This document shows, one piece after another, positions 1-6,459 of a stretch of DNA of 7,074 bases (positions within the stretch are counted from its first letter, which is position 1; every line of letters starts with the position of its first letter). Both the position numbers and the translations under genes were made by a program. Location of the stretch: the NCBI GenBank assembly GCA_964230965.1, contig CAXRJA010000009.1:1-7074 (forward strand), written 5' to 3'. The stretch is from UBA8290 sp964230965 (GTDB taxonomy: Bacteria > Bacillota_I > Bacilli_A > Acholeplasmatales > Acholeplasmataceae). The notes under the pieces were generated by a model. That model searched no databases. It was given only the letters and a program-made list of their open reading frames with translations, and had not been told where the DNA came from.

Positions 1-629
1 TCTAATGCTTTGTGAACAAAAGTTGTCGCTTGTCCATTAGGTACATAACGTATTAACATTTCAACATAATTCTTTTCACTCGCATTTGATGCAAGCGAAT
101 ACGCACGAATAATATCAATACCAGGCACTTTAATTTGCATATACTGACCAGGTTTAAAATCTACAGTTTTAGGTTCAATCATTTCAAAACGTACAAGTTT
201 AATATCATATGTTAAATCTTCTACATGTGAAACGACAGTTTGAAATTCTTTCGCTGTTAGTAAAGATGATGGTAATTCAATATTAAGCGAATCTTTTACT
301 TTCACTTGACATGATAACCTTACACCTTTATCACGCTCTTCTTGAGATAAAAAAGGCTCTTCTGTAGGTTTAACATCTGGGACATTATCTATAAGTCTAA
401 ATTTACAAAACCCACATGTTGCTTTACCTCCACATGCAGATGGTATAAAAATTTTATTGTTAGCGAGTGTTGATAATACGGTATCATCGCCGTAAACCGC
501 AATTTGAGTATCGCTATTGATTGTAATCATTTTTTCACTGCTACCACCCATTACTTTATCTAAAACGATAAGAATAAGTGTGATCACTAGAAGTACACCA
601 ATAATAACTACTGGAAAAAATAAATTCAT
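1..629 (-). CDS. nqrF: NqrF, NADH-oxidising subunit of Na+-NQR (partial, C-terminus outside window)
   Basis: NqrF takes electrons from NADH through FAD to a 2Fe-2S cluster and passes them to the membrane subunits of the sodium pump. I translated 209 codons; the family is about 400 residues, so roughly half is here and the NADH-binding part lies beyond the left edge. Residues 4-23 form one N-terminal membrane helix. A plant-type ferredoxin domain follows with cysteines C66, C72, C75 and C107 (C-x5-C-x2-C-x31-C). The start of the FAD-binding domain carries RAYSLAS at 175-181, the usual RxYS flavin motif. The start is firm: an in-frame TAA directly precedes the ATG, and AAGGAGG sits at 640-646, 10 bases upstream, which is slightly far. 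The gene is 22 bases downstream of nqrE and is the last visible gene of the operon. The N-terminal helix plus ferredoxin plus flavin layout separates it from RnfB. Confidence 0.95.
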   Translation of the reverse strand, partial: MNLFFPVVIIGVLLVITLILIVLDKVMGGSSEKMITINSDTQIAVYGDDTVLSTLANNKIFIPSACGGKATCGFCKFRLIDNVPDVKPTEEPFLSQEERDKGVRLSCQVKVKDSLNIELPSSLLTAKEFQTVVSHVEDLTYDIKLVRFEMIEPKTVDFKPGQYMQIKVPGIDIIRAYSLASNASEKNYVEMLIRYVPNGQATTFVHKAL

Positions 630-651
630 TTAATGTATGCCTCCTTATGCA

Positions 652-1221
652 CTAGAATGATAATCCTCTAAAACCAATAAATGCGAGCGATAAAATTCCT
701 AAAATTAAGAAAACGATTGCTTTACCTCTTAATCCTTTTGGAAGATCACCGTATATTGCAAGTTTTTCTCTTAATGATGCAACAAGCACAATCGCAAGTA
801 ACCATCCTAAACCACTTCCGAATGCAAATGTAGTAGTTTCTAAAAAACTATAATCTCTGTTAACAAAGAATTGAGAGACCGCAAGGACGACACAGTTCAC
901 CGTAATTAAAGGAAGATATATCCCAAAAGCGTTATATAGCTGTGGTAAAAACTTCTCCATGAGTATTTCTAAAATTTGAACGGTTGCTGCAATTGTAATA
1001 ATAAATGCAAGTAACATCACTTGTTCTGTATTTGTTGCTTTTAATAATTGAAATATTGGCCAGTTGATCATTGCTGTTAAAGTAACAACCAATACAACTG
1101 CAATCCCCATACCTTTTGCATTTTTAACATTTGTTGAAATTGCAATGAGTGGGCACATCCCTAAAATAAAGGTGAGCGCAATATTACTACTTAATATAGA
1201 ATCTAATAATAAGTCAATCAT
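652..1221 (-). CDS. nqrE: NqrE, integral membrane subunit of Na+-NQR
   Basis: NqrE is a six-helix membrane subunit that pairs with NqrD in inverted orientation. Together they hold an iron-sulfur centre in the middle of the membrane that relays electrons from NqrF to the FMN of NqrC. The 189-residue product is close to family length. The two metal-ligand cysteines are present: C23 in GMCPLIAIS in the first helix and C110 in LITVNC. The C-terminal stretch from GLRGKAIVF to LAFIGFRG is the usual NqrE/RnfA ending. The ATG is preceded by AAAGGAGA at 1227-1234, which overlaps the stop codon of nqrD, so nqrD and nqrE are tightly coupled. Stop is TAG. RnfA is the paralogue in Rnf complexes; the neighbouring nqrF decides for NqrE. 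Confidence 0.95.
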   Translation of the reverse strand: MIDLLLDSILSSNIALTFILGMCPLIAISTNVKNAKGMGIAVVLVVTLTAMINWPIFQLLKATNTEQVMLLAFIITIAATVQILEILMEKFLPQLYNAFGIYLPLITVNCVVLAVSQFFVNRDYSFLETTTFAFGSGLGWLLAIVLVASLREKLAIYGDLPKGLRGKAIVFLILGILSLAFIGFRGLSF

Positions 1222-1232
1222 GTCTTTCTCCT

Positions 1233-1850
1233 TTATTCATACGTTTTTGCCCAGTCTCTAAGAATCCAAATGAAGACACCGAGAATGAAAAATCCGCCTG
1301 GCGCAATTGCCATGGTTACCCAAGGCGTAAATCCATCAGGCATAACTTGATATCCAAGTAAGGTACCAAAAGCAAGAGGCTCTCTAATTATTGAGACTAA
1401 TACTAATACAAACATGTATCCCATACCACTTGCAAACCCATCTATGAGCGTATATCTTACTGGGTTTTTAACTGCAAATGCTTCAGCACGTCCCATCACA
1501 ATACAGTTTGTTATGATGAGTCCTACATAAGCCCCTAAGGCAGAATAAATATCTGGAAAATATGCTTGTAAAAACATTTGAACAGCGATGGTATATGTAG
1601 AAATGATCACCATGTATGTGACCATTCTCACTTTAGAAGGAATAAAACTTCTTAAAAGTGAGACTGTTGCTGAACTTAACATCACAACAAATGTAACTCC
1701 TAATCCCATTGCAATTGCATTTGCAACTGTATTGGTGATTGCAAGTGAACTACAAATTCCAAGGACAGCGACAAATACAGGGTTATTGGATTTAAATCCA
1801 TCTCTTAAAACATTAAACCATTTTTTATATCTTAAACGAATGAGTTTCAT
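1233..1850 (-). CDS. nqrD: NqrD, integral membrane subunit of Na+-NQR
   Basis: NqrD is the partner of NqrE: six membrane helices and half of the intramembrane Fe-S site. The product is 205 residues. Ligand cysteines are visible at C33 (LGICSSLAI) and C116 (IITNCIVMGRAEAFA, a strongly conserved NqrD/RnfE block). The C-terminal segment APGGFFILG near 184-191 matches the APGAFIxLG type ending of this subunit. The start ATG overlaps the nqrC stop by one base (TAATG at 1852-1848), and GAGGAG at 1858-1863 lies 7 bases upstream, inside the end of nqrC. Translation of the two genes is therefore probably coupled. Eleven bases separate its stop from the nqrE ATG. Nothing about the protein looks truncated or unusual. 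Confidence 0.95.
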   Translation of the reverse strand: MKLIRLRYKKWFNVLRDGFKSNNPVFVAVLGICSSLAITNTVANAIAMGLGVTFVVMLSSATVSLLRSFIPSKVRMVTYMVIISTYTIAVQMFLQAYFPDIYSALGAYVGLIITNCIVMGRAEAFAVKNPVRYTLIDGFASGMGYMFVLVLVSIIREPLAFGTLLGYQVMPDGFTPWVTMAIAPGGFFILGVFIWILRDWAKTYE

Positions 1851-2470
1851 TATTCTTCTCCTCGATTAAGCCACAAATCACGATATATTTGATAACTATC
1901 ATTTAAAAGTCTTTCAAATGCATTAGATGTTCCGGTAGCACCAGAAATCTCATCAACTTCATTTGATTTATTTTCTGCTGCATCTTTATTCACTTCAACA
2001 GGTCTATCAAGTTCTGGAAGTAATACAAGTCCAACAAATTGATCTAAAAATTCTCTGTTTTTTACTTTACCACCTAAACCAGGAGTTTCTTGTTCTTCTA
2101 AAACGGTAATATTCACAATTGTTTGAAAATCACTTTCTAATGTGATGACACCACGAACAGGCCCCCACAAACCACCAAGAGAAAAGACACCATACATAAA
2201 TGAGACATTACCATTTGATTCGTTGATATAAAATGATAATGTTTGTCCTTGATAATCCACTTCTTCAATCATAATATTCTCGTTAAATACATCTGTTAAG
2301 TTTCCTGAATTATAACTTATTTCATTATGCGTTAACACGGCAGAATAAATTGCAGCATCTTTGTTAGCCTCAATACGTTCTGCTGTTAAAGCATCCATTC
2401 CAACAAATACTAAAGACGTTAAAAATCCCATGATAAAAACGAATGCTAACATTTTTGTATATTGTTTCAT
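1850..2470 (-). CDS. nqrC: NqrC, FMN-carrying subunit of Na+-NQR
   Basis: NqrC carries a covalently bound FMN on the outer face of the membrane and hands electrons to the FMN of NqrB. Of its 206 residues, about 6-25 form the single membrane anchor and the rest is the extracytoplasmic FMN_bind domain. The flavinylation motif is DEISGATGT with T179 as the expected phosphoester-linked residue. In this family the attachment is made by the ApbE flavin transferase, which is not encoded in the window. ETPGLGGKV at 128-136 is another conserved block of NqrC/RnfG. At 206 residues it is shorter than the roughly 260 of Vibrio NqrC and nearer to RnfG size. AAGGAGG at 2478-2484 lies 7 bases before the ATG, and the ATG overlaps the nqrB stop as ATGA. 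Confidence 0.94.
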   Translation of the reverse strand: MKQYTKMLAFVFIMGFLTSLVFVGMDALTAERIEANKDAAIYSAVLTHNEISYNSGNLTDVFNENIMIEEVDYQGQTLSFYINESNGNVSFMYGVFSLGGLWGPVRGVITLESDFQTIVNITVLEEQETPGLGGKVKNREFLDQFVGLVLLPELDRPVEVNKDAAENKSNEVDEISGATGTSNAFERLLNDSYQIYRDLWLNRGEE

Positions 2471-3387
2471 GCTTTAACCTCCTTAGGTTGAACCCATTTC
2501 AAAGAGTCAATCATTGGTGCAATTGCGTTCATAATAATAATTGCAAAAATAAATCCTTCTGGAAAAGCAGCTAATCCCCTAATCACAACAGTAATCAATG
2601 CGATTCCAACGCCATAGATGACTTTACCCCAATGCGTAAACGGTGCTGAAACGGGATCAGTTGCAACAAAGAAAGCTGCAAATAATGCTCCACCCACAAA
2701 AATAGACATGAATGCATCGTGAAATTTATCTGGATAAATCGCATCAAATATAAACGTGAACACAACCATAGATACTAAAATAGAGACTGGGATTCTCCAA
2801 TCACTAATCTTAAGAATAAGTAATGCGACTCCTAAGATTAATACAGCCAACTTAAATGTATTTCCAATTGTACCAGCATATTCACCAAGTAAAATATCTG
2901 TAACATTGGTGATTGAAAAACCAAAACTCTTATCACGCAATAGGGTTGCTGAAGTAAATAAATCACTTCCAGGAACGATATACTGCGTTGTGAGTTCTAC
3001 AGGAAATGTAATGATAAGAAATAAATACCCAACGAGTGCAGGATTAAATAAATTCCTTCCTAATCCGCCAAAAATCATTTTTCCAAAAAAAACTGAGAAA
3101 AAAGATCCGATCACAACCATGTATAGAGGTAATTCAGGCGGCATGAGTAGGGTTAAAATAAGTGGTGTGACAAATATTCCAGTCATCTCAAAAGGTTTTT
3201 TTCGAAAATAAGCAAATGCATATTCAACTATCAAAGCGGTAAGAATCGCTACCAACCCTAATAACATGACATAAAAACTATAGGTAAATGCAGAAATTAA
3301 TAAAAGCACAGCTAAAAATGCCGTAAGAATATACATGTTTTTATTATTTAGGATATGTCCTAAATGGCCTTGTACTTGATTTTGCAT
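2467..3387 (-). CDS. nqrB: NqrB, FMN- and quinone-side membrane subunit of Na+-NQR
   Basis: NqrB is the large membrane subunit that carries a covalent FMN and, with NqrA in classic enzymes, the quinone site; it is thought to contain the Na+ path. The start chosen here is the ATG at 3387, giving 306 residues, because GGAGG (3393-3397) sits 5 bases upstream. A longer reading from a GTG at 3420 would add 11 residues, has no Shine-Dalgarno sequence and would begin upstream of the predicted transcription start. Family marks are FGGLGRNLFNPALVGY (residues 106-121), the flavinylation motif DLFTSATLL with T148 as acceptor, and ATDPVSAP (242-249). The protein lacks about 100 residues, mostly N-terminal, relative to the roughly 415-residue Vibrio NqrB, so it is RnfD-sized. 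It ends in TGA, overlapping nqrC by 4 bases. No nqrA or rnfC precedes it. Confidence 0.92.
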   Translation of the reverse strand: MQNQVQGHLGHILNNKNMYILTAFLAVLLLISAFTYSFYVMLLGLVAILTALIVEYAFAYFRKKPFEMTGIFVTPLILTLLMPPELPLYMVVIGSFFSVFFGKMIFGGLGRNLFNPALVGYLFLIITFPVELTTQYIVPGSDLFTSATLLRDKSFGFSITNVTDILLGEYAGTIGNTFKLAVLILGVALLILKISDWRIPVSILVSMVVFTFIFDAIYPDKFHDAFMSIFVGGALFAAFFVATDPVSAPFTHWGKVIYGVGIALITVVIRGLAAFPEGFIFAIIIMNAIAPMIDSLKWVQPKEVKA

Positions 3388-3392
3388 GAATG

Positions 3393-3398
3393 CCTCCG
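3393..3398 (-). promoter_or_regulatory. Shine-Dalgarno that sets the nqrB start
   Basis: Minus-strand CGGAGG lies five bases before the ATG at 3387. It decides that start over the in-frame GTG at 3420, which would place the ribosome site inside the coding region and leave no room for a leader. Confidence 0.85.
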
Positions 3399-3422
3399 AG
3401 TCATCGTAACTTTTACTCACAT

Positions 3423-3451
3423 ATTATAACATAATGGGTTTTTGTTGTCTC
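3423..3451 (-). promoter_or_regulatory. Promoter of the nqrBCDEF operon
   Basis: On the minus strand a perfect -10 box TATAAT (3428-3423) lies 17 bases downstream of GAGACA (3451-3446), which matches four of six positions of the TTGACA -35 box. Transcription would start near 3416, giving a leader of about 29 bases that contains the nqrB Shine-Dalgarno. The placement makes nqrB the first gene of the transcript. I infer a housekeeping-sigma promoter; there is no experimental support. Confidence 0.7.
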
Positions 3452-3479
3452 GTAAAGTTATAATTTTTGTGATTAGAGA

Positions 3480-3500
3480 AAAGTCTAATGTATAGACTTT
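3480..3500. promoter_or_regulatory. Perfect inverted repeat, probable operator for the MATE gene
   Basis: Arms AAAGTCTA (3480-3487) and TAGACTTT (3493-3500) are exact inverted copies separated by five bases. An outer weaker pair, TTAGA (3473-3477) and TCTAA (3506-3510), extends the symmetry. The right arm overlaps a possible -35 (TAGACT, 3493-3498) placed 17 bases from TAAGAT (3516-3521), so a bound repressor would block transcription of the downstream exporter. The site is about 30 bases from the outer edge of the nqr promoter, so it more likely serves the exporter. Which regulator binds cannot be told; none is encoded in the window. Confidence 0.5.
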
Positions 3501-3539
3501 GTTTTTCTAATACTATAAGATATATGTATTGAGGTAAAT

Positions 3540-4892
3540 ATGAAAAAATCTGATTTAACGGTAGGTTCCATTTCATTACATATTAAACGTATTGCGATTC
3601 CAACATCCATTGGGTTTTTATTTAATACATTATTTAACGTGGTGGATACGATATTTGCTGGACAAATTTCAACAGATGCTTTATCTGGATTAACATTATC
3701 ATTTCCGATATTCTTTATCATTATCGCGATTGCTTCAGGATTTGGAAACGGTCTAACAGCACTTATTTCTATTGCATTGGGTAAAAGAGAAATCCATAAT
3801 TTTCATAAGTTGATTCTTAATGCATTATTAATAAGCGGTGTTTTTGGATTGTTATTTATTTTTGTTTTACCTAATATTATTTCACCGTTATTTGAATTTG
3901 CAGGAGCTTCAGGTGTTGCGTTACAATATGGATTAGATTATACTCAAACCATTTTCATTGGTGCTATTTTTTTCTTATTGAATTTTGTTTTTAACGCAAT
4001 ATTATCTTCACAAGGGAACACAAAACCTTTTAGAAATTATTTAGTCATTGGTTTTTTTCTTAATTTAATACTTGATCCACTTTTTATTTTAGGATGGTTT
4101 GGATTACCTGAATTAGGTACTCAAGGGGTTGCTTTAGCAACAATTTTAGTACAAGCATTTGGGTCTTTTTACATGGGCTATCATGTATTAAAATCTGAAT
4201 TATTTAATGTCAAGAAAATGACATTCAAAGATGCCTCACCTAAAGTAATGAAAGATATTTTTGTTCAAGGAATTCCATCTTCGCTTAATCTCGCTGCCAT
4301 TGCGATTGGTGTTTTTATTATAAATTATTATGTACTTCTTTATGGTGGCGATGTCTCTGTTGCTTCGTATGGTGCAGCATTACGTATCCAACAAGTGGCA
4401 TTACTTCCTTCTCTTGGATTAAATGTTGCCATTATCACGATTATTGGACAAAACCTAGGAGCAAAACAATTTGATCGTATGAATGAAACAAAAAAAACTG
4501 CCTTAAAAATGGGTCTTATTTTGGTTATCACAGGTGGACTTTTTGTTTTTATTTTTGCACCTCAGCTGATGTCTATTTTTAATTCTAATCCAGATGTTAT
4601 ATCTGTTGGAGCAAGATATTTAAGAATTGATACGATTGGATTTATGACTTATCTTATTATTAATGTCAATACTTCTGTATTACAAGGTATTAAAAAACCA
4701 TTATTTGCTTTGCTTATTGGCATTATCAGACAACTTCTTCCTTTGATCGTTTTCCCATTACTAAGTACAACATTTCAATTAGGACTTGATGGCGTATGGA
4801 TTGGTATTGTTGTCATTAATTGGCTCGCAACATTTACGTTGTTGATAATAACGAATATCATATTTAAGAATATAAAAAAAACGATGCCGTAG
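3540..4892 (+). CDS. MATE-family efflux transporter
   Basis: The product is a 450-residue membrane protein with about twelve hydrophobic helices in two similar halves, the normal size and layout for multidrug and toxin extrusion (MATE) carriers. These export cationic drugs, dyes or metabolites in exchange for Na+ or H+. Visible family traits are the N-terminal NTLFNVVDTIFAG stretch (about 29-41), LSSQGNTKPF in the first half, QGIPSSLNL opening the second half, and IGQNLGAKQFDR in the second half. The general type resembles the NorM/MepA/DinF group, but the subfamily and substrate cannot be fixed. GAGG at 3531-3534 lies five bases before the ATG. The gene is transcribed alone, divergent from nqr, and its TAG stop falls inside the loop and stem of the downstream terminator. 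Na+ coupling would link it to the adjacent pump, but that is inference. Confidence 0.9.
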   Translation: MKKSDLTVGSISLHIKRIAIPTSIGFLFNTLFNVVDTIFAGQISTDALSGLTLSFPIFFIIIAIASGFGNGLTALISIALGKREIHNFHKLILNALLISGVFGLLFIFVLPNIISPLFEFAGASGVALQYGLDYTQTIFIGAIFFLLNFVFNAILSSQGNTKPFRNYLVIGFFLNLILDPLFILGWFGLPELGTQGVALATILVQAFGSFYMGYHVLKSELFNVKKMTFKDASPKVMKDIFVQGIPSSLNLAAIAIGVFIINYYVLLYGGDVSVASYGAALRIQQVALLPSLGLNVAIITIIGQNLGAKQFDRMNETKKTALKMGLILVITGGLFVFIFAPQLMSIFNSNPDVISVGARYLRIDTIGFMTYLIINVNTSVLQGIKKPLFALLIGIIRQLLPLIVFPLLSTTFQLGLDGVWIGIVVINWLATFTLLIITNIIFKNIKKTMP

Positions 4893-4902
4893 CATCGTTT
4901 TT
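4877..4902. terminator. Bidirectional intrinsic terminator between MATE and aquaporin genes
   Basis: Arms AAAAACGATGC (4877-4887) and GCATCGTTTTT (4892-4902) pair perfectly over 11 bp around a CGTA loop. The A-tract on the left and T-tract on the right make it work on both strands, as expected between two convergent genes 12 bases apart. The MATE stop TAG (4890-4892) lies across the loop and the first base of the right arm. Confidence 0.88.
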
Positions 4903-4904
4903 AT

Positions 4905-5558
4905 TTACTCAGTTGTTTGATCATCTTTAAACTTTAATAACTTATATGTAAGTGCGGCCAATGTTGCACCTGAAACGGTACCAAGTAAATAATATAGATA
5001 AACACTTAAACCTTGATTCATAAGTAATGCAGCAAATATAACTGCTGGATTAAGCCCTGCATCTGTTACTTGAGCACTGACTAATATAAGTCCTGTCAAA
5101 GTCAACCCAATGATAAGCGCAACATGAGATGCAAATAGTTTTCTTTGAGATACTGCAAGAATCACATATACAAAAATATAAGTGACAAACATTTCAAAAA
5201 ATACAATCACTAAATTTGTGTTTGGTGCTACAAACTTGGGTACATCAGGGCCAGCAACTAATAACAACAAGAGTCCAAACATTGCACCTGCAAATTGAGA
5301 TAAAATATAAACTGCATATTCTTTTATAGATAACCTTTTATCTATCAACATGGCGGTCGATACTGCAGGATTAAACTGTCCTCCAGAAATATGACCCAAT
5401 GTAAAAATACCTGTCATCACTGCAAAACCGAATGCAAAAGCAATGGTTAAAGTATTTGCATCAGTTGAAAAATAAATAGTTCCTAAGCCAATAAAAACGA
5501 TCATAAATGTCCCAAAAAATTCGGCTAAACTTTTTCTAACCAATAATGGAATTTTCAT
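4905..5558 (-). CDS. Aquaporin/MIP-family channel with altered selectivity filter
   Basis: This is a six-helix major intrinsic protein of 217 residues, near the length of AqpZ. Both half-helix motifs are present: NPA at 63-65 in GHISGGQFNPAVS and NPA at 170-172 in DAGLNPAVIF. The N-terminal AEFFGTFMIVF (12-22) is the usual MIP opening. By alignment on the two NPA boxes, the AqpZ selectivity residues F43/H174/T183/R189 become F43/I158/A167/V173. The near-universal arginine after the second NPA and the histidine are thus both replaced by hydrophobic residues. Water selectivity is doubtful and a small neutral solute or gas is possible. The start ATG overlaps the DUF368 stop (ATGA), with AGGAGG (5566-5571) 7 bases upstream. 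It is the last gene of its operon, followed by the shared terminator. Confidence 0.9.
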   Translation of the reverse strand: MKIPLLVRKSLAEFFGTFMIVFIGLGTIYFSTDANTLTIAFAFGFAVMTGIFTLGHISGGQFNPAVSTAMLIDKRLSIKEYAVYILSQFAGAMFGLLLLLVAGPDVPKFVAPNTNLVIVFFEMFVTYIFVYVILAVSQRKLFASHVALIIGLTLTGLILVSAQVTDAGLNPAVIFAALLMNQGLSVYLYYLLGTVSGATLAALTYKLLKFKDDQTTE

Positions 5559-6451
5559 GCAATCTCCTCCTGTGTTAAATGCTTTTTAATCTTCATTTTC
5601 TTTCGATCAAATACATTGGACACATACGCTAAAGCAAATCCTAATCCAAATAAGGTGATATACATCATGATTTGTAGGAATGTTAATGTGCCCTCGATTA
5701 TAGGGCGTATTTGAAAAACAGATCCTACCAATAATCCAACAATCGTTGCATATGTCATATGATAAAACTGTTTTAATAAATAACTAATAAGTTTTGCTGC
5801 AAAGACTAATCCTAAAGCCATCCCTAGAAACAATACAATTAAAATCGGAATATTCATTTCCTCTAATGCATAAGTAAATGTTGGATACATTCCAATTGCA
5901 AGTTGAACCATAGATCCGCTCACACCAGGAATAATTGCAGTTGCCGAAGCAATAAGTCCTGTAAAAAAGATGAGAAAACTGTTGCCTAATGTAAGTGTTC
6001 TTAATGGTTCTGCATTTGTATCTTCAGCAGTAAATACATTAAGGAGTATTAAAAATCCAGCACTCAATATAAAGGGAACAATCAGTTTCCAATGAAAAAT
6101 ATTTGTTTTGCCTTGTTCTTGAATTTTGTTAATAATGAGTGGCATGCTACCAATGATTAGTCCTATGAAAAATAATTTCATTTGATTTGGAAAATGTTCA
6201 AGTAAATCATTCATAGAACCAGCTAAAGAAAACAACGCTAAAAAGTTACCGCCATAAATAAGCACTAAAAAGATGATTGCAGCTATGAGTCCTTTTTTTA
6301 AACTAACGATGGTATCAACGGCTTTGACAAGTTTATCGTAAAATCCCAATAAAACAGCAACCGTTCCAGATGATACGCCAGGAATAATTGCAGCAATTCC
6401 CATAAAAAATCCTTTTAATATTGTTATTAAGTAGTAAACAATTTTTTTCAT
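5555..6451 (-). CDS. DUF368/PopT-family polyprenyl-phosphate transporter
   Basis: This 298-residue polytopic membrane protein belongs to the DUF368 family. Members have been shown in other bacteria to move undecaprenyl phosphate across the membrane so the lipid carrier can be reused for envelope polymers. The family hallmark is an internal duplication, clear here: GIAAIIPGVSSGTVAVLLGFY (18-38) and its partner with IIPGVSGSMVQLAIGMY (173-189), each followed by a GLxxGS block (GLIIGSMPL at 97-105, GLLVGSVFQ at 239-247). Start at ATG 6451; the only nearby Shine-Dalgarno-like sequence is AGAGGG (6464-6469), 12 bases upstream and inside the end of the preceding gene, so initiation may depend on coupling. 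It lies 8 bases after the repeat-protein gene and overlaps the aquaporin gene by 4 bases. The substrate here is inferred from the family. Confidence 0.88.
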   Translation of the reverse strand: MKKIVYYLITILKGFFMGIAAIIPGVSSGTVAVLLGFYDKLVKAVDTIVSLKKGLIAAIIFLVLIYGGNFLALFSLAGSMNDLLEHFPNQMKLFFIGLIIGSMPLIINKIQEQGKTNIFHWKLIVPFILSAGFLILLNVFTAEDTNAEPLRTLTLGNSFLIFFTGLIASATAIIPGVSGSMVQLAIGMYPTFTYALEEMNIPILIVLFLGMALGLVFAAKLISYLLKQFYHMTYATIVGLLVGSVFQIRPIIEGTLTFLQIMMYITLFGLGFALAYVSNVFDRKKMKIKKHLTQEEIA

Positions 6452-6459
6452 GTTTTGAT

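Noticed and set aside
1064..1869. Plus-strand short frames opposite nqrE and nqrD
   Set aside because: They are shadows of conserved membrane-protein genes; hydrophobic codons read as open frame on the other strand.
2756..3211. Plus-strand open frame of 151 codons opposite nqrB
   Set aside because: It lies wholly antisense to a clearly conserved gene, has no ribosome site and no recognisable domain.
1..3387. Rnf complex (RnfD-G-E-A-B) rather than Nqr
   Set aside because: The gene after the NqrE/RnfA homologue has one helix, a C-x5-C-x2-C-x31-C ferredoxin and an FAD RxYS motif, which is NqrF; RnfB has a different cysteine layout.
3388..3420. Extension of nqrB to a GTG at 3420
   Set aside because: No ribosome site precedes the GTG, the predicted transcription start lies downstream of it, and a strong GGAGG is placed correctly for the ATG at 3387.
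3388..3539. Riboswitch, small RNA or tRNA in the divergent intergenic region
   Set aside because: The leaders are too short for a riboswitch, and no tRNA-like cloverleaf is visible; the promoter and operator explain the space.
3485..3721. Minus-strand open frame overlapping the MATE start and the palindrome
   Set aside because: It is antisense to the MATE N-terminus and shows no domain or initiation signal.
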